This document shows, one piece after another, positions 53,684-64,000 of a stretch of 64,000 nucleotides of DNA (positions within the stretch are counted from its first letter, which is position 1; every line of letters starts with the position of its first letter). A program made the position numbers and the translations under genes. Location of the stretch: contig CAJNDS010002523.1 in NCBI GenBank assembly GCA_905221605.1, forward strand, positions 213,501-277,500, in the 5' to 3' direction. This stretch comes from Symbiodinium natans (lineage: Eukaryota; Sar; Dinophyceae; Suessiales; Symbiodiniaceae). The notes beneath the pieces are model-generated. The model was not told the DNA's origin and ran no database searches. It saw only the letters and a program-made list of their open reading frames with translations.

Positions 53684-53699
53684 TGGGGTGAGGTCGGGG

Positions 53700-55140
53700 C
53701 AGTCCCGTGAGGCTGGTTCGGAGCGGGAGAGGGAGAAGGGTTCTGACTGGGGCCCTCAAAAGCAAGGTGGCACTGCAAGAACCAACACATGCCTCCACAC
53801 CTTGAGCCTGCCTCTAGCCTTCGAAACCCAAACGAGGCACACCCCTTAACAACGAACCCCATACCCCACAACTTAAACCCAAAGCCCTGAGCTCAACCGG
53901 GAACCAACTACAGGTAATTTTTTTTTTTTTTAATTTAGTAGGTTCCGGAAATTATCACCTTCGCCCCCCAGTCAAGCTTGCCTGCAACCGTTCTGGCGGC
54001 AGCTGAATGGTCTGCGGCGATGTAGGGTTTGGTGGTTTAAGTAGCTTAGGGCGTCTTAAGGCCTACAAGCAACAAGGGTTGCTGGATGGTTTAGGAGGAG
54101 TTTAGGATCCAGGGCCTCGTGGATTTAGGGTTACGGTTGATCCATGTCCAGAAGCAAACTCTCCAAGCTCACCTACCACACAGCTGAAACAACAAAACGT
54201 TCCCCCCACATCCAACATCCCAACACCCCACTTCCGAATCAACACCACGGAAAGGATCGGGCCAAGCCGAAACCAAAGCATCCCTTCCCTAAGCCACATG
54301 TACTTGGACTCTAGAGTCCTAGATCCTAACACCCAAAGGACCCCATCACGGAGCATGTCCTGAGGGCATCAGGAGTCCCCGTATGCCCCCCAGTATGGCC
54401 TGATAGCCCCCAAATGGTTCCTAGTAGTTCCGAATGGGCCTTGTTTGGGGGAGCCCTTCCCCCTACCCTTGAGATCCATGTCTGAAAGTCTCACTTAGGG
54501 CTTCCCCAAGGTCTAAACCCTTTGGGTTCAGGGCCCCAGCCCGCAAAGTGCCCAGCCTCGCCAGTGTACTTCAACATCAGGTCCGTGGCCGCTGGAAACA
54601 GCTGAGCCTGACCCAGGGAAGGCGTAGGGCGCAGGGCGATTCCGAGAAGTTTAGGGTGTAGGGGGATGGGATTCGGGGAAGTTTGGCGTGCGGGGGTCAA
54701 GGTATCCGTAAACAGCTCCAAACCCCGTGGGCCCAGGGCTCGGGTGTAGGTGAGCGGTAATCCCAGGCCCATCTTGATCTTGGGTTTCGAGGTGCAGGTG
54801 CTTGGAGTTTAGGACATGGAGTGCCGAAAAGGGTTTGGGTTTAGAAGCCATAAGCCCCAAAGACCAACCATGAGCCCCAAAACTCGGCAAACTAAACTCC
54901 AACACAAACCTGCACCCCCGTCTCTTCTGGCCACCCTAGACCCAACAAAACACAAAAAACAAACCGCAACATCCTTAAAACGCTGAAAACCGTGAAGCCC
55001 TACCCCTTAAACTCTGAACCCCTGAACCCTGAAGCCCCTAGAAACCCAAACCCCGTTTCTGTGGCTCCCTGGCCCTGAGGACACCAAAGACGATCTCATC
55101 CGGCAGGGCACAGTGGCAAATGACGAAGGTCGACTGGTGC
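53700..55140. other. Telomere-like introns and unresolved islands
   Basis: A T12 run at 53919-53931 and G-rich blocks at 54025-54045 and 54115-54135. Minus ORF 54102-54356 (SRTLESKYMWLREGMLWFRL; good donor TGTGTG then GTAGGTGAGC) is the best island. Further telomere-like text near 54640-54690 and 54940-55060. Confidence 0.4.
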
Positions 55141-55146
55141 GTTTGG

Positions 55147-55195
55147 CGTTTAGGGTTTTTAGGGTTTGGGGTTTAGGGTTTAGGGTTTAGGCTTT
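55147..55195. repeat. TTTAGGG array
   Basis: GTTTAGGGTTTTTAGGG, then GGTTTGGGG and three TTTAGGG units. The island to its right (55225-55330) is coding-like on plus (QLWTFLEHHATASGHSELLP) and on minus (AEVIRDLGVQDAFQQGKSSE). Confidence 0.95.
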
Positions 55196-55399
55196 GAGGC
55201 TCAGAGGGCTAAGGGTTGCAGATTGCACACGCAAACGCACGGTCGCAGCTCTGGACTTTCCTTGAACACCATGCCACAGCCTCAGGCCATTCCGAGCTTT
55301 TGCCTTGTTGGAACGCGTCTTGGACCCCCAAATCCCGAATCACTTCAGCTGAACTCCGAGGATCGAAAACCCCCTGCGAATACGAATACACCCCGCCTC

Positions 55400-57440
55400 T
55401 GCCACTTGCGACCGCTTTCCGCCGACCACAGCCACAGCTCGGAGTTGCACGCGGGGCCTAGAACGGCCAGGCAGCATGTGGGGGGCCTGAAGCTCAAGCA
55501 TGGGCCCTTTTCGATACCCTTAGACCAAAAGCAACCCGCATCCAAAAAACCCTGAAATCTTGGGAGCCCTTTCTGGGCTCTCGGCTGCGAGACGGTGAAG
55601 GGGCCGATGTAGCGTTGGCCGGCCTGGGCAGGGGCACTGCGCTTGGGGGAGCTCTCGAAGGCACGAACGAAAGGGGTGAAAGGAGATCAGCTCTCTGCTT
55701 CCAGGGGGCCAAGTAACCGAGGATCTGATGTCTGTGTAACTTTTGAAAACCGCTCTGCAGGTAGACTCCCCTAGGCCCTAGGCCCCTGATTCTGCAACCT
55801 AAGATGGAAGATCCGACAAAGAAGATGCATGGCTATGAAGCCCTGGGGCTCTGACCGCCCTGGACCACCGCATCTCCGAATGCCAGACATGTCCCAGCTC
55901 CCGTGTTCACCGATGCCCCAGGATGCCCCAAATCGATGTTTTCGAGGTCCCGGCAAGGAAAGGGTCCCGGCCGTCCACAGTGTACAGGACCTAAGCACTC
56001 CGCACAGAGGGCAATGCTGTCAGTTCCAAAGAAACCTTTACCCTGAACCCTAAATCCCAGGCCCAATAATATTGCCCCAAGGCTTACTACACTCTCGACT
56101 GCAGTTGGATCATTCGATACTTTGGGGGGCTTTCCTCGGCCCTGGGCCTTGACGCCGTTCGGTAGCTTCGCCGCATCCTGGCACATCGGTGCTCGGCTTT
56201 GGGGTGAAGGGCTGGGGCGCTTAGGGGTTTGAAAACTTCCGGCTTGCGAGGGGTTTTTGCAAGAGCTTGGGAACCCCAAAAAGCTCTAAACACCCTAAAC
56301 CTCGAGACTCTCAACCCCCAAGCCCGAAACCCGGCTTCGGGGCTCAGGGTTTTTGGGTCGAGGGCTTTAGGGTTTGGGGTGCGGTTCGGGATTGCGGGGA
56401 TTAGGGCTTTGGGACTGCCTACAGCCCGGCGGCCCGAAATCCGGCACCAGCTCAAAGGTTTCGGCCTGACATCCTAAAGCCCTGAAACCCTGCGAAAAGA
56501 TCACAGCAGAACCGCTTGAGCAACTGCTCAGGTCTCTTTTTGTTCCTTCTTGCGAGCGAGCTTTCCAGAGCCTAAGCCGCGAGAGACACCAACCGCATGC
56601 CTGAAAGCCCGAAGAGTGTAAGCCTCCCTAAATAGCCTGAGGCTTGAATTGGGAGGGCTAATCCCATAGCACTACATCAACTGGAGGCTTCCGCGAACCC
56701 AAAAGCCCCTGAGTCTGCATCTGTTCGGCACTTTTGTTCTATGCACACACCCTAAACCTCGAATGATGGCGATCCGCCGAAAGCACACTTGACACTTCTG
56801 GCTCAGTCAGCCCCTGCACGGAGCTGGGAGAGTTGGTGAGCTTGCAGGGGGAGTGGGAGTTTTAGGACAGGGCTCAGGTCATGGTTTAGGGTTTGTGAAG
56901 TTTACGAAGTCTACGTATCACGGCCAGGCTTTAGGGCTTACAGTTCTGCAGAGCTTTGAAGGTGGCGGTTTGGGGGGGGGGGGGACGAAGCCTAGATTCT
57001 TTCATGAGAAGGACTAGAAAGGCTATGTGACACTGCCGTCAAGCTACGCTCTAAGCGCACAGCCCAAAACCCCTAACCCTGAAAACCTGAGTTGACTTGG
57101 CTGATTTGGAACATGCCGGAGGCCCTGATTTCCAAGGCTTGGTCGGGCTGAAAGTTCGCGGCTCAATCCATAACAACTCGAACAAGATGGTCTCCTCTGA
57201 GCTGTGGACATGGGGCCGCTCTAAAATCCTAAACCCTACGGACTCCTACACCAACCCCCACACCGGCCGCCCCAAGGGGGCTGTTGCCTCGTTCCTCCTG
57301 GAAGCCGCCTTCCTCCGTGCTTTCCGCACCCACCCTTAGACACTTTGGGCTCGTGGGTCTCAGATTTTGGGGCTTGGAACACACGTGGGCTCAGGAGCTG
57401 TGTTTTAAAATGTAAGGATTCAGGTCTTTTGGGAGTCGGG
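55400..57440. other. Alternating telomere-like blocks and small islands
   Basis: C-rich blocks at 56040-56065, 56280-56340 and 57060-57085; G-rich blocks at 56340-56400, 56880-56905 and 57370-57400; a G13 run at 56973-56985. No chain of exons could be phase-checked in the effort made. Confidence 0.4.
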
Positions 57441-57544
57441 CTTAGGATTCTCCAACCGATAAACCATTTTCCTTACAGGTTTGTGGCTTTTGAGGGTATG
57501 GGGCTTCGAGGCCGAGAGTGGGTTCTGGGTTTAGGGTTTGGGCC

Positions 57545-57800
57545 TCCATTGCGACATTCATCCTCATGTTTCTGACATGCAACGGCTTGCAAAGCCAGTC
57601 CAATCGGTGGCCGAAAGGCTGCTTTAAACGCGTGGAAGCCGCTGACATGTGCGTTCGTACTGCAGAAACGTGACACCAGATCCGACTGAACAAGCAGTCT
57701 GCCTGCAAAACAGGCATAGCAAGGGCAAGGTCTAAAAGCCACGTGGGTCTGTGCCACTGGGGAATGCCGCTTTACACTCAGCAGCCTTGGAAGCGCTATC
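57545..57800 (-). CDS. Exon-like ORF, product unknown
   Basis: Minus frame reads LMLFWLIALPRLLSVKRHSP, VAQTHVAFRPCPCYACFAGR, LLVQSDLVSRFCSTNAHVSG and FHAFKAAFRPPIGLALQAVA. It has a hydrophobic segment followed by a Cys/His-containing stretch. The lower end runs into telomere-like text (57515-57545), where a donor is expected. Confidence 0.4.
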
Positions 57801-57899
57801 AGCCAAAACAGCATAAGCTGCTCGGGTTGGCAGCATTTTAAGGGAGAGTGCCGACATGCTCCCAAAGTAAAGGTTCCTCTCATGACAACCTCCTCATCC

Positions 57900-59490
57900 T
57901 AGACCCGAAGGCAGCAGGCGGAAGATGCCCGTTGATGCGTTATGCCTTCGGGCACCGCATGTTAGCATCCTAAACGCGGAGCCCTAACCCGCGGCCGGGG
58001 GCCTCACAAAGTTCGTTTCTTCACTCTGTGTGGTGCTTAGGGGTTGAGAAGTTGCCCCTTCCCAACCCTCCACTAAATGCGAGCCTTCCTTAAACAAACT
58101 GACCTGCCGGGTCCCGGACGCCCAGCCCATGGCCTTCGCCTCCGGGCCGTACATGCGGAGCAGTGCCGACCTTCTGCCAGAGTTAGGGCTTACGGCCTCC
58201 AGGGCCCAGGGCGTGTGTTGCGAATTCGTATAGCCCTAAACCCTACCCTAAACGCTAAGCCCGAAGCCCTATCCTGAGGGACTTGAAAGCCAAGTCTTGC
58301 GAAGTCCGATACACCCAATACTTTGAGCTCAACCATGGAAAATTCCAGCAGTCCCGACGCCAGTAACAGAAGCCCCCCTCCCTCAACCCTCAGGCCTCAA
58401 TCCAAATCCCTACCTTCTGGGATCCTGAGATCCTACACTTCAGGTTTGGGGTCCCAAGCTTAAAGGGCGCAGAGTAGAGAGCCAGGTGCTTCAAAAAATC
58501 TTGGCCCCCAAAGCCTCCCCCAATACCCTCTGCTGGGTTCGGCGACTCCTTCTTGTCGGCCAGGCCGGGCTGCAGATACCATGCCACCCCGTCTCGGTTC
58601 TGATTTTTCAGGGGGGCTAGATATGGAGAGAGGAGTCGCTTTGTTGTTGCAGAGATAGTAGGGGGGGGATCCCAAGCCTCATGCGCTTGGGGGGCTCTAT
58701 TTCCGCGCTATGCATGGACCCCAAAGGACTGGAGCCTGCTTTGGCCCCGTATGCCCTTGGACGCAGCTTCCCCTAAGGATTTTCATGGATCTTTCATTCA
58801 TCTACCCATCTCCGTATGCTCCCCCTGTTGTACCTTTCGGGACAGTTGATAGAAACCTTCCCTCTGCCTATAAACCCAGAGGTCCCCTTTTTTGTGGGGA
58901 CATTGGGCGAAGGGCCCGGCCTGCAGGGCTCAGTACAACCCCAACATGCGAAACCAGCATGCACCCTTGACCACAACACTATGGAGCGAAACGGAGAAGT
59001 ACATAAAGCAACCAGTGTTGCTCTCGCCCCACTTCAGATTTTAGCTGGCTCCCCTCAACCAGAAAACGCCCTAAGATGCCGGCACCCAGGCCCGCGCTGG
59101 GCCAGGGCACCGACCCGACGCCGAAGTCACGACCTTCCGAGGCACCTCCCAGGCATGAGACTCCGGGGCACCGGAGGGCTCCAGGAAAGAAAAGGGCACC
59201 ACGGCTTATTGGGTGTGTGGTGCTGTTTATGTCTATCCATTCAATATCGCCCCAAAGCGTTGCTCAGCCAATTCTGTTGTTCATCTTGCTTGTGTTTTGT
59301 TCAACTTGTCTACACGCTTAGACGACGTGTGATATCTTAACTTACTAACTCGACATCGCCTCGACAGATCGAACATTGGTAGTCTGTCTATTCTGGAGCT
59401 AGGAAAAGGATTCTGGAATAGATGAGGTTGGGAGTTTGCTTGGTGGGGAAGTACAGAATGCATGCGGCAGCCTTGTTTTCACTATTGCCA
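57900..59490. other. No chained exons
   Basis: Weak telomere-like text near 58230-58270 and 58380-58460. Plus ORF 58816-59340 is long but Arg/Pro/His rich and doubtful. Confidence 0.4.
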
Positions 59491-59497
59491 TGATTAG

Positions 59498-59740
59498 TAC
59501 TACGAATGTTACTCTTGTTGTTGGCTTTATTGCTACAACTGCGAACGGTTGTTACTGGTGTCGTTGTGACTTTGTCTGTTGCGTCGCTACTTCTCGTTGT
59601 TATTGCTATTGCCATGTAGTGCTATTGTTGATTGCTTTTAACTACTTTGCTAATGCAAGTGCTTCTTGCTGACATTGCTGATGCAATATCTATTGGTATT
59701 GCTACTGCCATTTCTATTGTTCTTGTTGCTGTTATGGGTA
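59498..59740. repeat. Degenerate T-rich trinucleotide stretch
   Basis: Interrupted TTG/TTA/GCT/GCC triplets (TTGTTGTTGGCTTTATTGCT, TTGTTGCTGTTATGG). On the minus strand it is an AAC/AGC-like decayed version of the 43-44 kb microsatellite. Open plus frames give Leu/Val/Cys-rich hydrophobic peptides and are not trusted. Confidence 0.7.
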
Positions 59741-60258
59741 TGCTGCGCACATTCTTCTTATCGTTACCCCAGCCTTCCGTGGGCGGGCCCTGTGCCAAGG
59801 CGGCATCCAGCCAGGTCCAGGGGCCTCCGCACGTTGGAGAGGGTTGGGGATGTTAGGGTTTTAAGGGCTTTTAGAAGGGTGTCGAGGGTTTTGAGGGTTT
59901 GGGAAGTGTCGGGTTTAGGGGTCGTTCGGTTGACAACAGGATTTCAGGGAGGTGTTGGACATTGGCGGAAGCTTTAAAGGTCAGGTTTGCAGGAGTGCTG
60001 TAGCACTCAGCAGGCCTTCTAGGGCTCAGCGACCTGGAAGGATCATGGAGAACAATGCACTGGGGTACGGGCACCACCTGAAACCAGGTTCCCGGAACCG
60101 AACTTCGGCTGTTTGTGTGCGTCTACATGTCGTACATCGGTTTTGCACTCGCTTGAGGGATAGCATCAGAGTAGAAAGCTGTGCCAAACGGTCCAAACGT
60201 CGTCGAAGCAGCCCTGCACCCTCAAACAGCCAGCTGCTAGCATTGACTCCCAAGACAC

Positions 60259-60483
60259 CTAACAAGCGAATACGCATCGGGCTCTGTTGATCCTTTTCAC
60301 CAGCGCTCTGCACTCGGCGAAGACTGCATGCTGGCCTCCAGCAGCATACGCAGATTCCCGATTCTGACGACGAGCGCTGGAGAAAGATACTGTGACAACG
60401 ACGGCGAACGTGCGCTCCGACAGCGAGCATGTGACTTGTAGATGTCCACCTGGACACGCTGCCTTCGCCTTTTCCACAGCCAT
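60259..60483 (-). CDS. Open frame with ATG, product unknown
   Basis: MAVEKAKAACPGGHLQVTCS, LSERTFAVVVTVSFSSARRQ, NRESAYAAGGQHAVFAECRA, LVKRINRARCVFAC and TAG: 74 codons, balanced and protein-like. The other two minus frames are also open across it (60026-60694 is 222 codons), so the frame choice is by composition only. Confidence 0.4.
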   Translation of the reverse strand: MAVEKAKAACPGGHLQVTCSLSERTFAVVVTVSFSSARRQNRESAYAAGGQHAVFAECRALVKRINRARCVFAC

Positions 60484-60699
60484 GCTCGAATTTGAACCTG
60501 CATTTGTCTCCAGTTAATCGCTGACAGTCTCCTCGCTCTGCTCTTCGATCACCTCCTTGACAAGGACGGCGGTAGTAGAGGCCCAGACGTCTACGTGACA
60601 GAAGCGCTGGAGGGGTCTGGTAGGGTGTTGGGCTCTGGGGCCTAGGTTCAGGTCTGGCAGCCCGGATCAAGCCATGGCCCATCTTCTGATCCAAATGTG

Positions 60700-62640
60700 C
60701 ACTTCCTGAGCGACCACAAAGCCTTCAAAAACGTGGAAGATCGGGGATGGTGCTGACCTGCTCATGACCTGCCAGGACTTCCAAAGAGGCATCATGCCTT
60801 GTGGGAGATTTTCAACCGAAGACGCTTAGGCTAATCTTGACCTCAGTTGAATGCCAAAGGCTTCTCTGTCGTTGATGGAATGCTAACACGCTTACAGCCT
60901 GAAAGGCTTTGGCTATGGATTCTACAATATCAACTCCAGCGCACTCGGTGGGATCCCTCCAGCACGTTTCATGCCACTACCCTGTACACCCGCTCCTCAC
61001 GAACTTGGGGCCATCCCCGAATCTGAAACCCTCACCCTACACCCCGAAACTCGAAACACCCTGGAACAGATTCCATAACCTCGGTACAGGGAGGCATGCC
61101 ACTTGAAAGGCGTGATCACAGTAGGCCTTGCAATACAAGGTGACAGCAATTGGGATAATTAGAGGCAACCGCTTGTGCAACGCATGCAGAGTGAGCAAGA
61201 TTTGCATCTAGTGCCCTTCTTATGGGCCTAAGAGGCAGATAGCTTCGGAAGTTCCAGGGCGCAGCTTGTGCGGGGAATTGAAGTCATTAGTACCACAGCT
61301 AGGATATGGCTATCAACCATTCTACCCCATGCGCCGGCAAAGCATCGTGGAATTCTTCTGGCAAAGGAGTGAACGGCATGCAAACTTCCAACCTACCCAT
61401 ATGGCCACCAACCTGCGGCAAGGCTTCAGGACATGCCACTCATTGAAAGAACAGTCTTGAATACGAGACTCAGATTCCAACATTGAGAACGTGTAGACAG
61501 CCTGGCATGACAGTGCACTTCCATACGAACTAGATCCTAAATCCTAGACCTCACTCAATCCCTAAACCTGCACTCCTTCGACCTGGGTGTCCTCATAAAC
61601 AACTTTGCGCACCAATCCTACATGTGTTCATCTCCAACGTCGCGACAATGAGCAGTCGACACACTGGGGAGGCCCCTGGAGGGTCTGGGAGGCCCTGAAA
61701 AGGCCCTGGGAGGCCCTGGAAGCACTGTTGGCATATTCCTCCCGTATCATGGCAACTGGCTTTCGGGCTTGCAGTACAAGGTTCAAGTTAGGGTCTTGGT
61801 GTTTTGGATTGCCATAGGGTTTCAGAACTGAGCGCCCAACTGGGGCATGGGACATAACATGTCCACTACGACAAGCATGCAGATGTCCTGCTGGTATGGA
61901 AACTCTGTTGCTGTTAACCTGTATTGAGGAGAAGCAGAGCATTCGATGCGCATATGATGTGGCCTAAACTCATACGGACCACCGCTTGGGATGCTCTGGA
62001 CGGTGTCCAGGACTGGAGATTTGGGTAGCATTTGAGAACCAACAGAGACACCGGTCTTGTAACCTCACGTCTCAGCCCGAAAACGCCCCCCATGTGAAGG
62101 TCACGAAACCTCCCGAAGCACAGCTTCAGGGCAGGTTTGGGTTTTAGATCCGGGCTTCATGGGTGCAGGGTTATTGGGTTGAGGGTCTGTTGCTGGATGC
62201 TGCAGTGCGAGCGCACGGTCGTTGGGGCTTTGTGGTTCTGTTGCCACTTGCCCAAAACCCGAAAGCCCCCGTGCACAAGCGCAAAGTTTAGGGTTCAATG
62301 CTTAAGCTTCAGGATGTAGGGCTTCGGGCTTAGGGCCCCTGGTTCACGGTCAGGGACCAGCCTCGAGCTCCTCGCGCTGGGGGCCGTCATGGCTGCCGCT
62401 GCGAGCCGCTGCGGGGTTGACCGCAGAACCAGGCTCAACCCTAACCCCACCATCAGGCAACACCCCCCTGAAAGCCCCCCATCATCTCACAACCGAGCCC
62501 TTCGCCTTTGCAGCCTTGGGCGGCTTTGAGGGTTCGGGCTTCAACCCTCGACCCCAAGACCTCCACAAAGACCGCTAAACCCCAAAATCCTAATCCCTAA
62601 ACCCCGAAACCCCTACACGCGCCCTCAAACCCACCAACGC
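60700..62640. other. Sparse islands, no supported gene
   Basis: An imperfect repeat of GGAGGCCCTGGAAG type at 61668-61722, weak telomere-like text at 61540-61570 and 62280-62340, and small ORFs on both strands. Confidence 0.4.
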
Positions 62641-62652
62641 ACGCTCGCGTTG

Positions 62653-62705
62653 CATATGTATGTATATATGGTATAGATGTATGCATGTGTACATACAAAC
62701 ATGGA
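62653..62705. repeat. Short TATG/TACA-rich stretch
   Basis: CATATGTATGTATATATGG and GTACATACAAACATGG: a decayed example of the TACA/GTAT islands seen at 16.5, 47.0 and 49.1 kb. Confidence 0.7.
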
Positions 62706-63012
62706 TGAATAGTCGACCCACAGAACTCGGAGCTGCCTGCGTTGGGCTCCTCCTGGGACTCGCGGAAGCGCTGCACCTCTTCCAGGAACCAGGGCTGGAG
62801 CCACTCCTGCCCACTCTGCGGGAACTTAGGATTCAGGGTTTTGGGGTATTTTGGTTTTCCGGAAGAGGCCCGCAAGACGAAGCCACAGAGCACCATGCAG
62901 CGCTCCAGACCTTAAACCAAGCCCAGCGACCAAGACCCCAGCAACACATAACAAGGACAGGAGCACCCCAAAACCCCCGCAAGAAAGGCCCAAACTCTGA
63001 ACCCTGCACCTC

Positions 63013-63058
63013 CGAAACCCTAAACAAACCCTAAACCCTAAACCCGAAACCCTAAACT
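63013..63058. repeat. CCCTAAA array
   Basis: CCGAAACCCTAAACAAACCC followed by CTAAACCCTAAACCCG units. Degenerate G-rich text follows at 63160-63180 and 63520-63600. Confidence 0.93.
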
Positions 63059-64000
63059 TGGGCCATTTCTTGGCTCAAGGAAGCCTCGCGCCAAGGCCAG
63101 GCAGCCGCCGTCGTGTAGGCGGCGCCTGCGGGCTCTTTCGGGCTTTTGGCGCTTAAGCTTTATCGGGGGTTCAAGTTTAGGAGCTCGGGGAGGAAGGGCC
63201 TGGCCTACTTCAGTGTCTAGGGAGGAGAGCTTTAGGGCCCTATGGGCTAGATATTTCACGGCCGCCCACCCGAACCCAAGACAAAGGCAGGAAACTTCGA
63301 AAGGGCCTGTAACCCGAAAGCAAAATATTCGAAAGTATGAGGTCCCGCAAGATGAAGATGTCTGCTGCCCGGTGGCATCGTGCGAAACCAGAACCCATGT
63401 CATGGGCCTTTCGGACCTGGGGGTAAGCGGTCTCGGGGGCTAAGGGGACGGGAGCTGGGCGCTCTGTTCTTTCGCAGGTTGGGGCGCGAGGGGGGGCGGG
63501 GTGGAGGAGGTTCAAGTTCTCGGGTTCAAACGCTTTCGAGGTTGTCGAGGTTTTCGGGTCTTCGGGGTTATGGGGCGGGTTTTAAGGGTTTCGAGGCTTG
63601 GGGCTTGCTCCTGACTCGAGGTTGCGGCTTCAGGAAGCCAACCCCACTTCCCTGGAGAGTGCAGAGCTTGGTTCAGGGGGGGGTCTAGGGACTCCACGCT
63701 TTGCTCGACCTGGAGACTCAGTTTCTAGGCGGGTGTAGACAAGATGTTAACAGTCTTCAGCTCAAAGCCCCACTTGCCTTCAACAAGAAACAGAAACAAT
63801 AGAAACAGAAAACCAACGCCCTAGAAGGGTCTCAGAGGCTGAGGTATGTGCTCGAGGTCTTCGCTGGGCTTGAAGGTTTCAAGGGTTGGGTGGAGAGCAT
63901 CGGAGCAGGGCAATTTCTTACAACCGGATGCCCCCAAAAGGGAGCCGAATGTCTTAAACAAGCATATGCCATGGATGACTCCCGAGGATCAAGCCAGCTC

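Overview
The window reads as nuclear DNA of a protist alga, most likely a dinoflagellate. Three things point there: (1) telomere-type TTTAGGG motifs, perfect or degenerate, are scattered through most of it; (2) where genes can be read they consist of small exons (about 33-250 nt) separated by short GT-AG introns (about 75-215 nt) rich in those same motifs; (3) the middle of the window holds decayed pieces resembling the C-terminal part of reverse-transcriptase ORFs that I recall from dinoflagellate and other algal genomes. Other TTTAGGG algae (chromerids, cryptophytes, green algae) are not excluded. No bacterial-style operon, CRISPR array, rRNA or tRNA was recognised.

Genes. I accepted a multi-exon model only when successive exons had AG acceptors, GT donors and matching codon phase. 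Best models: a minus-strand gene at 52432-53519 (six exons, complete 3' end; one junction unresolved), one at 41979-42772 (four exons), one at 50288-50546 (two exons), one at 18775-19598 (four exons), one at 1339-3360 (starting at an ATG), and a plus-strand gene end at 402-757. None of these proteins belongs to a family I recognise, so no functions are assigned. Many other single exon-like islands are listed at lower confidence. Exons here are often open on both strands, so strand calls for isolated exons are uncertain.

Layout. 1-20.8 kb: small exons with telomere-like introns and one TACA/TA/GATA microsatellite island (16.46-16.79 kb). 20.8-33.4 kb: an island almost free of telomere-like motifs, GC-rich in part, with retroelement relics (25.9-27.6 and 31.0-32.8 kb) and decayed tandem and direct repeats (29.1-30.5 kb). 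33.4-43.0 kb: telomere-like introns again, with the longest perfect arrays (37.25, 40.1 and 42.9 kb). 43.1-44.3 kb: a long AAC/AATAAC microsatellite. 44.4-64 kb: small exons and telomere-like introns, interrupted by an AT-richer stretch near 46.2-47.4 kb.

Main observation: the telomere-like sequence is not random filler. In several phase-checked introns it lies inside the intron. It is often G-rich (TTTAGGG-like) just after the 5' splice site and C-rich (CCCTAAA-like) just before the 3' splice site, giving an intron with complementary arms. I regard this as an intron family, or intron-generating process, worth testing genome-wide.
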